DNA of 64,000 nt from Streptomyces sp. XY006 (GTDB lineage Bacteria > Actinomycetota > Actinomycetes > Streptomycetales > Streptomycetaceae): NCBI RefSeq assembly GCF_002237655.1, contig NZ_NOKT01000009.1:124001-188000 (forward strand), written 5' to 3'. Position 1 is the stretch's first letter. Every line of letters starts with the position of its first letter. The notes under the pieces were generated by a model, which saw only the letters and a program-made list of their open reading frames with translations, searched no databases and had not been told where the DNA came from. Below are positions 8,756 through 17,017 of this stretch, one piece after another. A program made the translations under genes and the position numbers.

Positions 8756-10831
8756 TCAACCGCGTGCGGCGGTGAGGGATTCCCGGGCGGCCGCGACGAC
8801 GTTCTCGGGGGTGAAGCCGTACTCGGCGAACAGGGTCTGCGCGTCGGCGGAGGCGCCGAAGTGCTCCAGGGAGACGATGCGTCCGGCGTCCCCCACGAAC
8901 CGGTGCCAGGTCAGGCCGATTCCGGCCTCGACCGCGACGCGGGCCTTCACGGACGGCGGCAGCACGCTGTCGCGGTAGGCGCGCGGCTGCTGCTCGAACC
9001 ACTCCACGGACGGCATGGACACCACCCGCGTGCCGGTCCCCCCGGCCTCCAGCGCCTCGCGCGCGGCCACGGCGAGCTGCACCTCGGAACCGGTGGCGAG
9101 GATGACCACCTCCGGCACCTCGGTGGAGGAGTCCGCGAGGACGTAGCCGCCGCGGGCCGCGTCCGGGTTCGCCTCGTAGACGGGCACGCCCTGGCGGGTC
9201 AGCGCCAGGCCGTGCGGGGCCGGGTCGGTGGTGTGGCGGCGCAGGATCTCCGCCCAGACGACCGCGGTCTCGTTGGCGTCCGCGGGCCGTACGACGTTCA
9301 GGCCGGGGATGGCGCGCAGCGCGGCCAGGTGCTCCACCGGCTGGTGGGTCGGCCCGTCCTCGCCGAGGCCGATGGAGTCGTGCGTCCACACGTACGTCAC
9401 CGGCAGCTGCATCAGGGCCGACATGCGCACGGCGTTGCGCATGTAGTCGGAGAACACCAGGAAGGTGCCGCCGTAGACGCGCGTGTTGCCGTGCAGGGCG
9501 ATGCCGTTCATCTCCGCGGCCATGGAGAACTCGCGGATGCCGAAGTGCACCGTGCGGCCGTACGGGTCGGCCTCGGGCAGCGGGTTGCCCTCCGGCAGGA
9601 AGGACGACGTCTTGTCGATGGTGGTGTTGTTCGAACCGGCCAGGTCGGCGGAGCCGCCCCACAGCTCGGGCAGGACCGCGCCGAGCGCCTGGAGCACCTT
9701 GCCGGAGGCGGCACGGGTGGCGACGGCCTTGCCCGGCTCGAACACCGGCAGGGCGTCCTCCCAGCCCTCGGGCAGTTCGCCCTTGCTGACACGGTCGAAG
9801 GTCGCGGCCCGCTCCGGGTGCTCGCCGCGCCAGGCGGCGATCCGCTTGTCCCAGGCGGCGTGCGCCTCGGCGCCCCGGTCCAGGGCCTTGCGGGTGTGGG
9901 CCAGCACCTCGTCGGCGACCTCGAAGCTCCGCTCCGGGTCGAAGCCGAGGAGGCGCTTGGTGGCGGCGACCTCCTCATCGCCGAGCGCCGAGCCGTGGGA
10001 GGCCTCGGTGTTCCGCGCGTTCGGGGCGGGCCAGGCGATGATCGTGCGCATCGCGATGATCGACGGGCGCCCGGTCTCGGCCCGCGCCGCCCGCAGCGCC
10101 GCGTACAGGGCGCGCGCGTCGATGTCGCCGTCCTCGCGCGGGGCGATCCGCTGCACGTGCCAGCCGTAGGCCTCGTACCGCTTCAGCACGTCCTCCGAGA
10201 ACGCGGTCGCGGTGTCGCCCTCGATGGAGATGTGGTTGTCGTCGTAGAGGAAGACCAGGTTGCCGAGCTTCTGGTGGCCGGCGAGGGAGGAGGCCTCGGC
10301 GGAGACGCCCTCCTGGAGGTCGCCGTCGGAGACGATCGCCCAGATCGTGTGGTCGAAGGGCGACTCGCCCTCGGGGGTCTCCGGGTCGAACAGGCCGCGC
10401 TCGTAGCGGGCGGCCATCGCCATGCCGACCGCGTTGGCCACGCCCTGGCCCAGCGGTCCGGTGGTGGTCTCCACGCCGGCGGTGTGACCGTACTCGGGGT
10501 GCCCGGGCGTCTTCGAACCGTGCGTACGGAACGCCTTCAGGTCGTCCAGCTCCAGCTCGTAGCCCGCGAGGTACAGCTGCGTGTACAGGGTCAGGGAGGT
10601 GTGGCCGGGGGAGAGGACGAAACGGTCACGGCCCGTCCACTCCGGGTCGGCGGGGTCGTGCCGCATCACCTTCTGAAAGAGCGTGTAGGCGGCCGGCGCC
10701 AGGCTCATCGCGGTGCCGGGGTGCCCGTTGCCGACCCGCTGGACGGCATCGGCCGCCAGAATGCGGGCGGTGTCGACGGCACGCCGGTCGAGATCGGTCC
10801 ATTCGAAGCTGTCCGCTGTCTGCGTGCTCAT
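8756..10831 (-). CDS. tkt: Transketolase
   Basis: Thiamine-diphosphate enzyme that transfers two-carbon units between pentose, tetrose and heptose phosphates. Seen in order: [19 protein letters not shown] (substrate His), the ThDP motif [10 protein letters not shown] ending near [11 protein letters not shown], then the pyrimidine domain with [19 protein letters not shown] (catalytic Glu) and [10 protein letters not shown]. About 691 residues, full length. I use ATG 10831 (MSTQTADSF); an upstream in-frame TTG at 10837 adds two residues. First gene of the operon, so regulation should act in the 130-bp gap to the divergent AraC gene, which holds an A/T-rich inverted repeat. Confidence 0.96.
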   Translation of the reverse strand: MSTQTADSFEWTDLDRRAVDTARILAADAVQRVGNGHPGTAMSLAPAAYTLFQKVMRHDPADPEWTGRDRFVLSPGHTSLTLYTQLYLAGYELELDDLKAFRTHGSKTPGHPEYGHTAGVETTTGPLGQGVANAVGMAMAARYERGLFDPETPEGESPFDHTIWAIVSDGDLQEGVSAEASSLAGHQKLGNLVFLYDDNHISIEGDTATAFSEDVLKRYEAYGWHVQRIAPREDGDIDARALYAALRAARAETGRPSIIAMRTIIAWPAPNARNTEASHGSALGDEEVAATKRLLGFDPERSFEVADEVLAHTRKALDRGAEAHAAWDKRIAAWRGEHPERAATFDRVSKGELPEGWEDALPVFEPGKAVATRAASGKVLQALGAVLPELWGGSADLAGSNNTTIDKTSSFLPEGNPLPEADPYGRTVHFGIREFSMAAEMNGIALHGNTRVYGGTFLVFSDYMRNAVRMSALMQLPVTYVWTHDSIGLGEDGPTHQPVEHLAALRAIPGLNVVRPADANETAVVWAEILRRHTTDPAPHGLALTRQGVPVYEANPDAARGGYVLADSSTEVPEVVILATGSEVQLAVAAREALEAGGTGTRVVSMPSVEWFEQQPRAYRDSVLPPSVKARVAVEAGIGLTWHRFVGDAGRIVSLEHFGASADAQTLFAEYGFTPENVVAAARESLTAARG

Positions 10832-10884
10832 CTTCAAGAAGTCCTCGATAGGAGCGAAGGGGCTGGTCTGACGCGTTCAAAGTT

Positions 10885-10899
10885 AAAAGTCTGACTTTT
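10885..10899. promoter_or_regulatory. Inverted repeat, candidate operator upstream of tkt
   Basis: AAAAGT-CTG-ACTTTT is a perfect 6+6 inverted repeat in a locally A/T-rich island within very GC-rich DNA. It lies between the divergent tkt operon and the AraC-family gene. A TAACTT that fits a -10 box of the tkt-directed strand touches it, although no convincing -35 is visible. It is a plausible binding site for the local AraC protein or another regulator of the pentose-phosphate operon. Confidence 0.45.
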
Positions 10900-10967
10900 T
10901 CTCCGGAAGGTCACCGTGTGCCAGCCTGTGGTGAAAGTGGGACACCGGCAGGGGGCGCGAGGCGGAC

Positions 10968-11855
10968 ATGGCGGACAGAAGCAACCAAGGCGGCGACGGG
11001 ATCAGAACGTTCCCCTTCCCGGTCGAGCTGAGCGTCGGCGGAGTCGGCATGCAGGTCGGCCCGATGGGCACCGGCCGCACCTGGCACGCCGACGCGCCGC
11101 TGGAGCGCGTGCACCGCATCGACTTCCACGTCGTGATGCTGTTCGGCGCGGGCCCGGTCCGGCACATGGTCGACTTCACCGAGTACGAGGCCGGCGCCGG
11201 GGACCTGCTGTGGATCCGCCCGGGGCAGGTCCACCGCTTCTCGCGGACGAGCGAGTACCGCGGAACGGTGCTCACCATGCAACCGGGCTTCCTGCCCCGC
11301 TCGACCGTGGAGGCCACCGGCCTCTACCGCTACGACCTGCCGCCGCTGCTGCACCCCGACCCCGCCCGGCTCGCCGGACTGCGGGACGCCCTCGGCCAGT
11401 TGCGGCGCGAGTACGAGGACACGGCCACGCTGCCGCTCAGCCTGCACACCGCCGTCCTGCGCCACACCCTGACGGCGTTCCTGCTGCGCCTCGCGCACCT
11501 GGCGGCCAGTTCGGCCGAGGCGCGACGGCAGCGCAGCGACTCCACCTTCACCCTCTTCCGGGACGCCGTGGAGCGGGACTTCGCCACCAACCACAGCGTC
11601 AGCGCCTACGCCGACGCGCTCGGATACTCCCGCCGCACCCTGGTCCGCGCGGTCCGGGCCGCCACCGGCGAGACCCCCAAGTCCTTCATCGACAAGCGCG
11701 TGGTCCTGGAGGCCAAACGCCTGCTGGCCCACACCGACCTGCCGATCGGCCGGGTGGGCGCGGCGATCGGCTTCCCGGACGCGGCGAACTTCTCCAAGTT
11801 CTTCCACCAGCACACGGACCAGACCCCCGCGGCCTTCCGAGCGGAGCTGCGCTGA
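10968..11855 (+). CDS. AraC family transcriptional regulator
   Basis: The 295-residue protein has an N-terminal cupin-like sensing region (for example HVVMLFGAGPVRH, GAGDLLWIRPGQVHRF) and a C-terminal AraC DNA-binding domain: SVSAYADALGYSRRTLVRAVRAATG, then the second helix-turn-helix LPIGRVGAAIGFPDAANFSKFFHQHTDQTPAAFR. The cupin arm suggests a small ligand, possibly a sugar. It is transcribed away from tkt with a 130-bp shared promoter region, so control of the pentose-phosphate operon or of itself is the simplest guess. A bidirectional hairpin follows it. Confidence 0.88.
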   Translation: MADRSNQGGDGIRTFPFPVELSVGGVGMQVGPMGTGRTWHADAPLERVHRIDFHVVMLFGAGPVRHMVDFTEYEAGAGDLLWIRPGQVHRFSRTSEYRGTVLTMQPGFLPRSTVEATGLYRYDLPPLLHPDPARLAGLRDALGQLRREYEDTATLPLSLHTAVLRHTLTAFLLRLAHLAASSAEARRQRSDSTFTLFRDAVERDFATNHSVSAYADALGYSRRTLVRAVRAATGETPKSFIDKRVVLEAKRLLAHTDLPIGRVGAAIGFPDAANFSKFFHQHTDQTPAAFRAELR

Positions 11856-11878
11856 GGACAGAGAAGTGTGCGGGCAGC

Positions 11879-11914
11879 GAAGAGGGGCTCCACGCGTGCG
11901 TGGAGCCCCTCTTC
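11879..11914. terminator. Bidirectional hairpin terminator
   Basis: A perfect 16-bp inverted repeat (GAAGAGGGGCTCCACG / CGTGGAGCCCCTCTTC) with a 4-base loop CGTG lies between the convergent AraC gene (ends 11855) and the GH16 gene (ends 11928). It is long, perfect and symmetric, so it should stop transcripts from both sides. Confidence 0.9.
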
Positions 11915-11927
11915 GGCCCGGTCCGGG

Positions 11928-13325
11928 TCAGTGCCCGAAAGTGAACCAGTTGACGTTCACGAAGTCCGCCGGCTGCCCGCTGGTGAAGGTCAGATAGACG
12001 TCGTGCGTGCCCGTCACCGAGCTGATGTTGGCGGGGATCGTCCGCCACGACTGCCAGCCGCCGGTGTTGCCCACCGCGAAGCTGCCGACGGGCGCGTTGC
12101 TCCGGCTGTCCAGCCGCACCTCGACCAGCCCGCTGACGCCGTTCGCCGCGCCGCTCGCGACCCGGGCGCTGAACTGGCGGGCCGCCGTGGAGCCGAAGTT
12201 CACGCCCTTGAACTGCAGCCAGTCGCCGTTGGCCAGCGCGCCGACGTTCTGGCCGCCGCCCGAGTCGGTGGTCGTCTCGGTCATGGCGCCGGACTGGCCG
12301 TCGAACGACTCGGCCTGGATGGTGCCGTAGGCGTCACGGTTGCCGGTGGGCGGGGGCGTGGTGCCGCCGCCTCCCGAGGACAGCACCTGCACGTAGTCGA
12401 CGACCATCGCGTGGCCGGGCTGGGTGCCCGCGTCCGGGCCGCCGCCGAACGCGTCCGGGAAGCCGCCGCCCATCGCCACGTTGAGGATGATGAAGAAGCC
12501 GTGGTCGGTGGCGTTGCGCCAGGTCGTCGCGTCGACCTGGCTGGCGCGCACGGTGTGGAAGTTGACGCCGTCGAGGTAGAAGCGGATCTCCTCGACGCCG
12601 GTCGAGCGGTCCCACTCCATCCGGTAGGTGTGGAAGCCGGCCTGGCAGGAGGTGCCCTGACAGGTGGTCGAACCGCCGATGCCGCTGGTCTCGTTGCAGG
12701 GACCGCCCGGGGAGGTGCCGCAGTGCATCGTCGCGAACACCGTGTTCATGCCCTGGGTGTTCTCCATGATGTCCAGCTCGCCGACCGCCGGCCAGTTCCA
12801 GTAGTTGCCGCGGTAGGGCGCGCCCAGCATCCAGAACGCCGGCCAGTAGCCCTTGGCGGCGGCACCGGTGACGTTCGGCACCTGGATGCGCGACTCGACC
12901 CTCAGCTTGCCGCCGGCCGGGGGCTGGAAGTCGGTGCGGTTGGTCTCGACGCGGCCGGAGGTCCAGTTGCCGGCGGCGTCCCGGCGGGGCGTGATGCGCA
13001 GGTTGCCGTTGCCGTCGAGGGAGACGTTGTCCCTGCTGTTCGTCATGGTCTCGATCTCGCCGGTGCCCCAGTTGGCGGGGCCGCCCGGGTAGCCCTTGCC
13101 GGTGGCGTACTGCCAGTTCGAGGTGTTGACGCCGCTGCCGGCGGGGCCGTCGAAGTCGTCCAGGAAGACCTGTGTCCAGCCGGAGGGGGGCGGCGGGGCC
13201 GAGGCGTTGGCCGACGGGGTGGCGACCGCGGCGGCCGCCGCCGCGAGGCCGAGCGTGCTGACGACGGCGACGAACGCCCGCCGGAACGGGCGGGGTCTGC
13301 GGGAGGTGCTTGAGGTTTCGCTCAT
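11928..13325 (-). CDS. Secreted GH16 endo-beta-glucanase with C-terminal CBM6-like domain
   Basis: Predicted to cleave beta-1,3- or mixed-linkage glucan outside the cell. The 465-residue product starts MSETSSTSRRPRPFRR, followed by a Sec-type signal peptide (hydrophobic VVSTLGLAAAAAAVATPSANA, cleavage near ANASA). The GH16 domain has the catalytic motif GELDIMENTQG, with the nucleophile and acid/base Glu and the Asp between. A GGGGTTPPP linker leads to a CBM6-like module starting IQAESFDGQSG and ending FVNVNWFTFGH. I chose ATG 13325 because an upstream extension would run over the operator. A promoter and palindrome lie just upstream, so LacI-type, sugar-induced control is likely. Laminarinase is the best single guess. 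Confidence 0.92.
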   Translation of the reverse strand: MSETSSTSRRPRPFRRAFVAVVSTLGLAAAAAAVATPSANASAPPPPSGWTQVFLDDFDGPAGSGVNTSNWQYATGKGYPGGPANWGTGEIETMTNSRDNVSLDGNGNLRITPRRDAAGNWTSGRVETNRTDFQPPAGGKLRVESRIQVPNVTGAAAKGYWPAFWMLGAPYRGNYWNWPAVGELDIMENTQGMNTVFATMHCGTSPGGPCNETSGIGGSTTCQGTSCQAGFHTYRMEWDRSTGVEEIRFYLDGVNFHTVRASQVDATTWRNATDHGFFIILNVAMGGGFPDAFGGGPDAGTQPGHAMVVDYVQVLSSGGGGTTPPPTGNRDAYGTIQAESFDGQSGAMTETTTDSGGGQNVGALANGDWLQFKGVNFGSTAARQFSARVASGAANGVSGLVEVRLDSRSNAPVGSFAVGNTGGWQSWRTIPANISSVTGTHDVYLTFTSGQPADFVNVNWFTFGH

Positions 13326-13348
13326 GTGGGGGCCTCTCGGGGAAGGTG

Positions 13349-13364
13349 TTGAGAGCGCTCTCAA
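13349..13364. promoter_or_regulatory. LacI-type palindromic operator of the GH16 gene
   Basis: TTGAGAGCGCTCTCAA is a perfect 16-bp palindrome with the GCGC centre usual for LacI-family sites in Streptomyces (compare the known CebR box TGGGAGCGCTCCCA). It starts 24 bases upstream of the GH16 ATG and sits just after the predicted transcription start, a normal position for repression. No LacI gene is adjacent. Confidence 0.8.
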
Positions 13365-13373
13365 AGTGCCGCC

Positions 13374-13402
13374 AATGTGCTCCACCGCACCCCGGCCGTC
13401 AA
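13374..13402 (-). promoter_or_regulatory. Promoter of the GH16 gene
   Basis: Reading the minus strand, TTGACG (13402-13397), a 17-base spacer and CACATT (13379-13374) form a good vegetative-type promoter. The predicted start of transcription, near 13367, falls directly before the palindrome at 13349-13364. Confidence 0.7.
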
Positions 13403-13469
13403 GGGATGAAGCCGAGAAAAGTGCCAGGGCGCACGGTGGTTGCAGAGGGTGAACGAGCCGGGCCGGGCG

Positions 13470-13727
13470 TCAGCCGGAGGACGGCTCGCCGCCCGGCCGG
13501 TCCGGTTCGGCGGACCAGCGCTTCACGTACCAGGCCATGCCGTCGTCCATGGCCAGCAGCAGAACGACGACGATCCCCAGCGTCCACTCGGGAAACCCGG
13601 ACTCGGCCGCGACGACCCCGAGGGACACCCCGACGAGAGCCATCAGCGACCACCGCAGCCCGCGCTGCCACCACCGGTGCGCCGCCAGCCACCGAGCCCA
13701 CCGCCGTGCCCTGTCCGACTGTGCCAT
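13470..13727 (-). CDS. Small membrane protein of unknown function
   Basis: An 85-residue protein starting MAQSDRARRWARWLAAHRWW at ATG 13727, with a GGGGGGAGA purine stretch upstream. It has one or two hydrophobic segments (LRWSLMALVGVSLGVVAAE and WTLGIVVVLLLAMDDGMAWYV) and a charged, proline-rich tail. A basic N terminus before the first segment suggests an N-in topology. No family recognised. It is divergent from the SRPBCC gene and downstream of nothing obvious. Confidence 0.6.
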   Translation of the reverse strand: MAQSDRARRWARWLAAHRWWQRGLRWSLMALVGVSLGVVAAESGFPEWTLGIVVVLLLAMDDGMAWYVKRWSAEPDRPGGEPSSG

Positions 13728-13863
13728 CCCGGTCTCCCCCCGTTGAGCACCTCGACAGGGTTCGACTCCCGACCGGCCGCGACGGTTGCCCTCCGCGTTG
13801 TTGAAACGAGCCCGGCGGGGGCACTCGGGACGCACGACCCGCTCGAGGCAGCAGGAGGCATCC

Positions 13864-14379
13864 GTGGCCGTACGCCATCACCTGATCCGAGTCCCGCCGA
13901 GCGCGGTGTGGGACGTCCTCGCCGACGGCAACCGCTACGGGGAGTGGGTGGTGGGCACCTCCGAGTCCCACCCGGTGCGCGGGCACTGGCCGCACAAGGA
14001 CGCCGCCATCCGCTACCAGGTCCGGCTCGGCCCGGTGCGCCTGGACAACGAGACGACCGTCCGCCACTGCGAGGAGGGCAGCCGGCTGGAGCTGGAGGCC
14101 CACGCCGGTGCGCTCGGCACCGCGCGCATCGCCATCGAGCTGCGGCCCTGGGGCGAGCACTGCCTGGTGATCGTCGACGAGCATCCCCTCCGCGGGGCCG
14201 GCGGCCGGTTGCACAACGCCGGCTTCGAGGCGCTGATCCAGCTGCGCCACCGCGCCATGCTGGCCCGGCTGGCCCGCCTGTGCGAGGGCGAGGCCGGAGC
14301 GGGGGACGCGGCGGGCGGCCGCCGCGCCCTGGGCCAGGTCACCGTGGGATCCGACGCGGACGGGGCCCGCCATGCCTGA
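13864..14379 (+). CDS. SRPBCC (START/polyketide cyclase-like) family protein
   Basis: A 171-residue protein starting at GTG 13864, chosen because AGGAGG ends 5 bases upstream; a longer in-frame extension has no ribosome site. The N-terminal pattern VRHHLIRVPPSAVWDVLADGNRYGEWVVGT and the later LEAHAGALGTARIAIELRPWG are typical of the SRPBCC hydrophobic-ligand fold, which includes aromatase/cyclases and lipid-transfer proteins. Its end overlaps the next gene by 8 bases, so it opens a four-gene redox operon. A role in binding the hydrophobic substrate or intermediate of that operon is inference. Confidence 0.82.
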   Translation: MAVRHHLIRVPPSAVWDVLADGNRYGEWVVGTSESHPVRGHWPHKDAAIRYQVRLGPVRLDNETTVRHCEEGSRLELEAHAGALGTARIAIELRPWGEHCLVIVDEHPLRGAGGRLHNAGFEALIQLRHRAMLARLARLCEGEAGAGDAAGGRRALGQVTVGSDADGARHA

Positions 14380-15991
14380 CGCCGTGGTGATCGGCGCGGG
14401 ACCCAACGGCCTGGTGGCCGCGAACCTCCTGGCGGACGCCGGGTGGAGCGTAGAAGTGCTGGAGGAACAGCCCGAACCCGGCGGTGCGGTGCGCCACGAC
14501 CAGGGCGTCGACCCCGCCTTCGTCAACGACCTGTTCAGCTCCTTCTACCCCCTGGCGGCCGCCTCGCCCGTCCTGGCCGGGCTGCGTCTGCAGGACCACG
14601 GGCTGCGCTGGAGCCACGCGCCCAGTGTGCTGGCCCACCCCCTCACCGACGGCAGCTGCGCGGTCCTGGACCGCGACCTCGACGCCACCGCCGCGTCCCT
14701 CGACGCCTTCGACCCGGCCGACGGCGACGCCTGGCGGCGGCTGCACGAGGTGTGGGAAGGCCTGCGCCCCGACCTCCTGGACGCCCTGTTCACACCGTTC
14801 CCGCCGGTGCGGGCGACGGCCCGGCTGGCGCTGAAGCTGCGCGCGGCGGGCGGCCTGCGCATGGCCCGCTCCCTGGTGCTGCCGGTGCGCCGCCTGGGCG
14901 AGGAGGAGTTCCGCGGCCAGGGCGGCCGGCTGCTGCTGGCCGGCAACGCCCTGCACGCCGACCTCGCACCCGAGTCGTCGGGCAGCGGCGGCTTCGGCTG
15001 GCTCATGGCCATGCTGGGGCAGACGTACGGCTTCCCGGTCCCGGCGGGCGGTTCCGGGGCCCTCACCTCGGCCCTGGTGCGCCGCCTGGAGAGCCGGGGC
15101 GGACGGGTGCGCTGCGGGCAGCGCGTCACCCGGGTCGTGGTCCGCGGCGGCCGGGCCGTGGGGGTGCGCACGGCGGCAGGTGACGCGGTGCGCGCCCGCC
15201 GGGCGGTGCTCGCGGACGTCTCGGTGCCCGCCCTGTACGGCGAGCTCGTCGAACCCGAGCACCTGCCCGCGCAGCTCCTGGAGGACCTGCGGCGCTTCCA
15301 GTGGGACTTCGCCACCTTCAAGGTCGACTGGGCGCTGGACGGCCGGGTGCCCTGGCAGGCCGAGCAGGCCTCCCGGGCCGGGACCGTGCACCTGTCCGAC
15401 GGCATGGACGAACTCACCCGCTTCGCCGCCCAGATCGCCATGCGGCAGGTCCCCGACCGCCCGTTCACGATCTTCGGCCAGATGACCACCTCGGACGCCA
15501 CGCGCTCCCCGCAGGGCACCGAGTCGGCCTGGGCCTACACCCACATCCCGCACGACATCCGGTCCGACGCGGGCGACGAGGGCATCACCGGCGACTGGTC
15601 GGCCAAGGACCAGGAGCTCTTCGCCGACCGGGTCGAGCGCCAGGTGGAACGCTTCGCGCCGGGCTTCCGCGACCTGATCCGGGTCCGCCGCGTCCTGGCG
15701 CCCCCGACACTGGAGGCCATGGACGGCAACCTGGCGGGCGGCGCCATCAACGGCGGGACGACCGCGATGCACCAGCAGCTCGTCTTCCGCCCCCTGCCCG
15801 GCACCGGCCGCCCGGAGACCCCGGTGCCCGGCCTGTTCCTCGCCTCCTCGGGCGCCCACCCGGGCGGCGGGGTGCACGGCGCGCCCGGGTCCAACGCCGC
15901 CCGGGCCGCACTGCGCCGCAACCTGCCGCCCGGCCTCGCCGGAGCGCAGCGGCTCCTGGCACGGCGCGACCGCACCGGCACCAGGCGCTGA
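14372..15991 (+). CDS. Phytoene desaturase-like NAD(P)/FAD-dependent oxidoreductase
   Basis: The 539-residue protein starts with an FAD dinucleotide-binding motif VVIGAGPNGLVAANLLADAGWSVEVLEE, then PGGAVRHD, as in the carotenoid/retinoid desaturase family. The C terminus has GLFLASSGAHPGGGVHGAPGSNAARAAL, the usual second FAD contact of the family. Such enzymes desaturate or isomerise isoprenoids, but many Streptomyces members have no known substrate. It overlaps the SRPBCC gene and is followed by an SDR and a DUF2236 oxygenase gene, so it is probably one step of a short oxidative pathway on a hydrophobic compound. Confidence 0.86.
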   Translation: MPDAVVIGAGPNGLVAANLLADAGWSVEVLEEQPEPGGAVRHDQGVDPAFVNDLFSSFYPLAAASPVLAGLRLQDHGLRWSHAPSVLAHPLTDGSCAVLDRDLDATAASLDAFDPADGDAWRRLHEVWEGLRPDLLDALFTPFPPVRATARLALKLRAAGGLRMARSLVLPVRRLGEEEFRGQGGRLLLAGNALHADLAPESSGSGGFGWLMAMLGQTYGFPVPAGGSGALTSALVRRLESRGGRVRCGQRVTRVVVRGGRAVGVRTAAGDAVRARRAVLADVSVPALYGELVEPEHLPAQLLEDLRRFQWDFATFKVDWALDGRVPWQAEQASRAGTVHLSDGMDELTRFAAQIAMRQVPDRPFTIFGQMTTSDATRSPQGTESAWAYTHIPHDIRSDAGDEGITGDWSAKDQELFADRVERQVERFAPGFRDLIRVRRVLAPPTLEAMDGNLAGGAINGGTTAMHQQLVFRPLPGTGRPETPVPGLFLASSGAHPGGGVHGAPGSNAARAALRRNLPPGLAGAQRLLARRDRTGTRR

Positions 15992-16029
15992 ACCCCGCGG
16001 CCTCCACGGCCGGGAAGGAAGGGCGTCCC

Positions 16030-16953
16030 ATGGGCAGCAGTCCGCTCGCCGCACGCAGGGGTCCGCTCGCCGGCCGCGGCAGTCCGCTCGCCGGCCGCAC
16101 GGTCGTCATCACCGGAGCCGCCCGCGGCGTGGGCGCCGCGCTGGCCCGCGAGACCGCCCGGCGCGGCGCCCGTGTGGCGCTCCTCGGGCACGAGAAGGCC
16201 TCACTGGAGGCGGTCGCCGCGTCCCTGCCGGGCCCGGCGCTGGCCGTGGAGGCCGACATCACCGACCTCCCGGCCCTACGGGCGGCGGCCCGGACCGTGC
16301 GCGAGGGGCTGGGCCGGCCCTCGGCGGTGGTGGCGAACGCCGGGATCGCCGAGGGCGGCGCCTTCCTGGACACCGACCCGGACGTCTGGCGGCGGGTGAT
16401 CGACGTCAACCTCACCGGCAGCGCCCACACCGCCCGGACGTTCCTGCCGGACCTTTTCGACACCGCGGGCTACTTCCTCCAGGTCGCCTCCCTGGCGTCC
16501 CTCGGCGCCGCCCCGCTGATGAGCGCCTACTGCGCCTCCAAGGCGGGCGTCGAGGCCTTCGCGCACGCCCTGCGCGCCGAGGTGGCGCACCGGGGCGTGG
16601 GCGTCGGCATCGCCTACATCAACTGGACCGACACCGAGATGATCCGCGACGCCGACCGCTACGCCGTGCTGCGGGAACTGCGCGCCCACATGCCCCCGCC
16701 GGCCCGCCGCGTGCACCCCGTGGACGAGGTCGCCGCCCGCCTGGTCAGATGCCTGGAGCGCCGCCGCACCGCGGTGTACGCGCCCGCCTGGCTGCGGCTG
16801 GCCCAGCCGGTCCGCTCGGCCCTGCCGCCCGTGGTGCTGCGCGTGACCCGCCGGGCCCTGCCCCGCCTGGAGGACGAGGGGCCCCTCCGCCGCACCGGGC
16901 CGCTGGGGGCGGGCGGCCGGGCCGACAGTGCGGCGGCCAGGCACCGGATCTGA
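16030..16953 (+). CDS. Short-chain dehydrogenase/reductase with a repetitive N-terminal leader
   Basis: A 307-residue classical SDR: cofactor motif VVITGAARGVGAALARE, NAG in VVANAGIAEGG, and the active-site pair in SAYCASKAGVEAF (Tyr, Lys) with the preceding Ser in VASLAS. A C-terminal extension with LRLAQPVRSALPPVVL may be membrane-associating. The first 22 residues carry three copies of a (S/G)PLA(A/G)R unit (SPLAARRGPLAGRGSPLAGR), unusual for the family; the DNA shows the same repeat (TCCGCTCGCCG). ATG 16030 follows a GGAAGGAAGGG purine tract. It lies 38 bases after the FAD gene in the same operon. Confidence 0.88.
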   Translation: MGSSPLAARRGPLAGRGSPLAGRTVVITGAARGVGAALARETARRGARVALLGHEKASLEAVAASLPGPALAVEADITDLPALRAAARTVREGLGRPSAVVANAGIAEGGAFLDTDPDVWRRVIDVNLTGSAHTARTFLPDLFDTAGYFLQVASLASLGAAPLMSAYCASKAGVEAFAHALRAEVAHRGVGVGIAYINWTDTEMIRDADRYAVLRELRAHMPPPARRVHPVDEVAARLVRCLERRRTAVYAPAWLRLAQPVRSALPPVVLRVTRRALPRLEDEGPLRRTGPLGAGGRADSAAARHRI

Positions 16954-17017
16954 CCCCGGCGGCCCGCGACCGCGGGCGCATGGCGGACACTGGTCGGCAG
17001 GGGAAGGGAGGCCGCCC

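Noticed and set aside
11928..13385. Longer GH16 start at 13385
   Set aside because: It would place promoter and operator inside the coding region and put 20 non-signal residues before the Sec signal; ATG 13325 fits the architecture.
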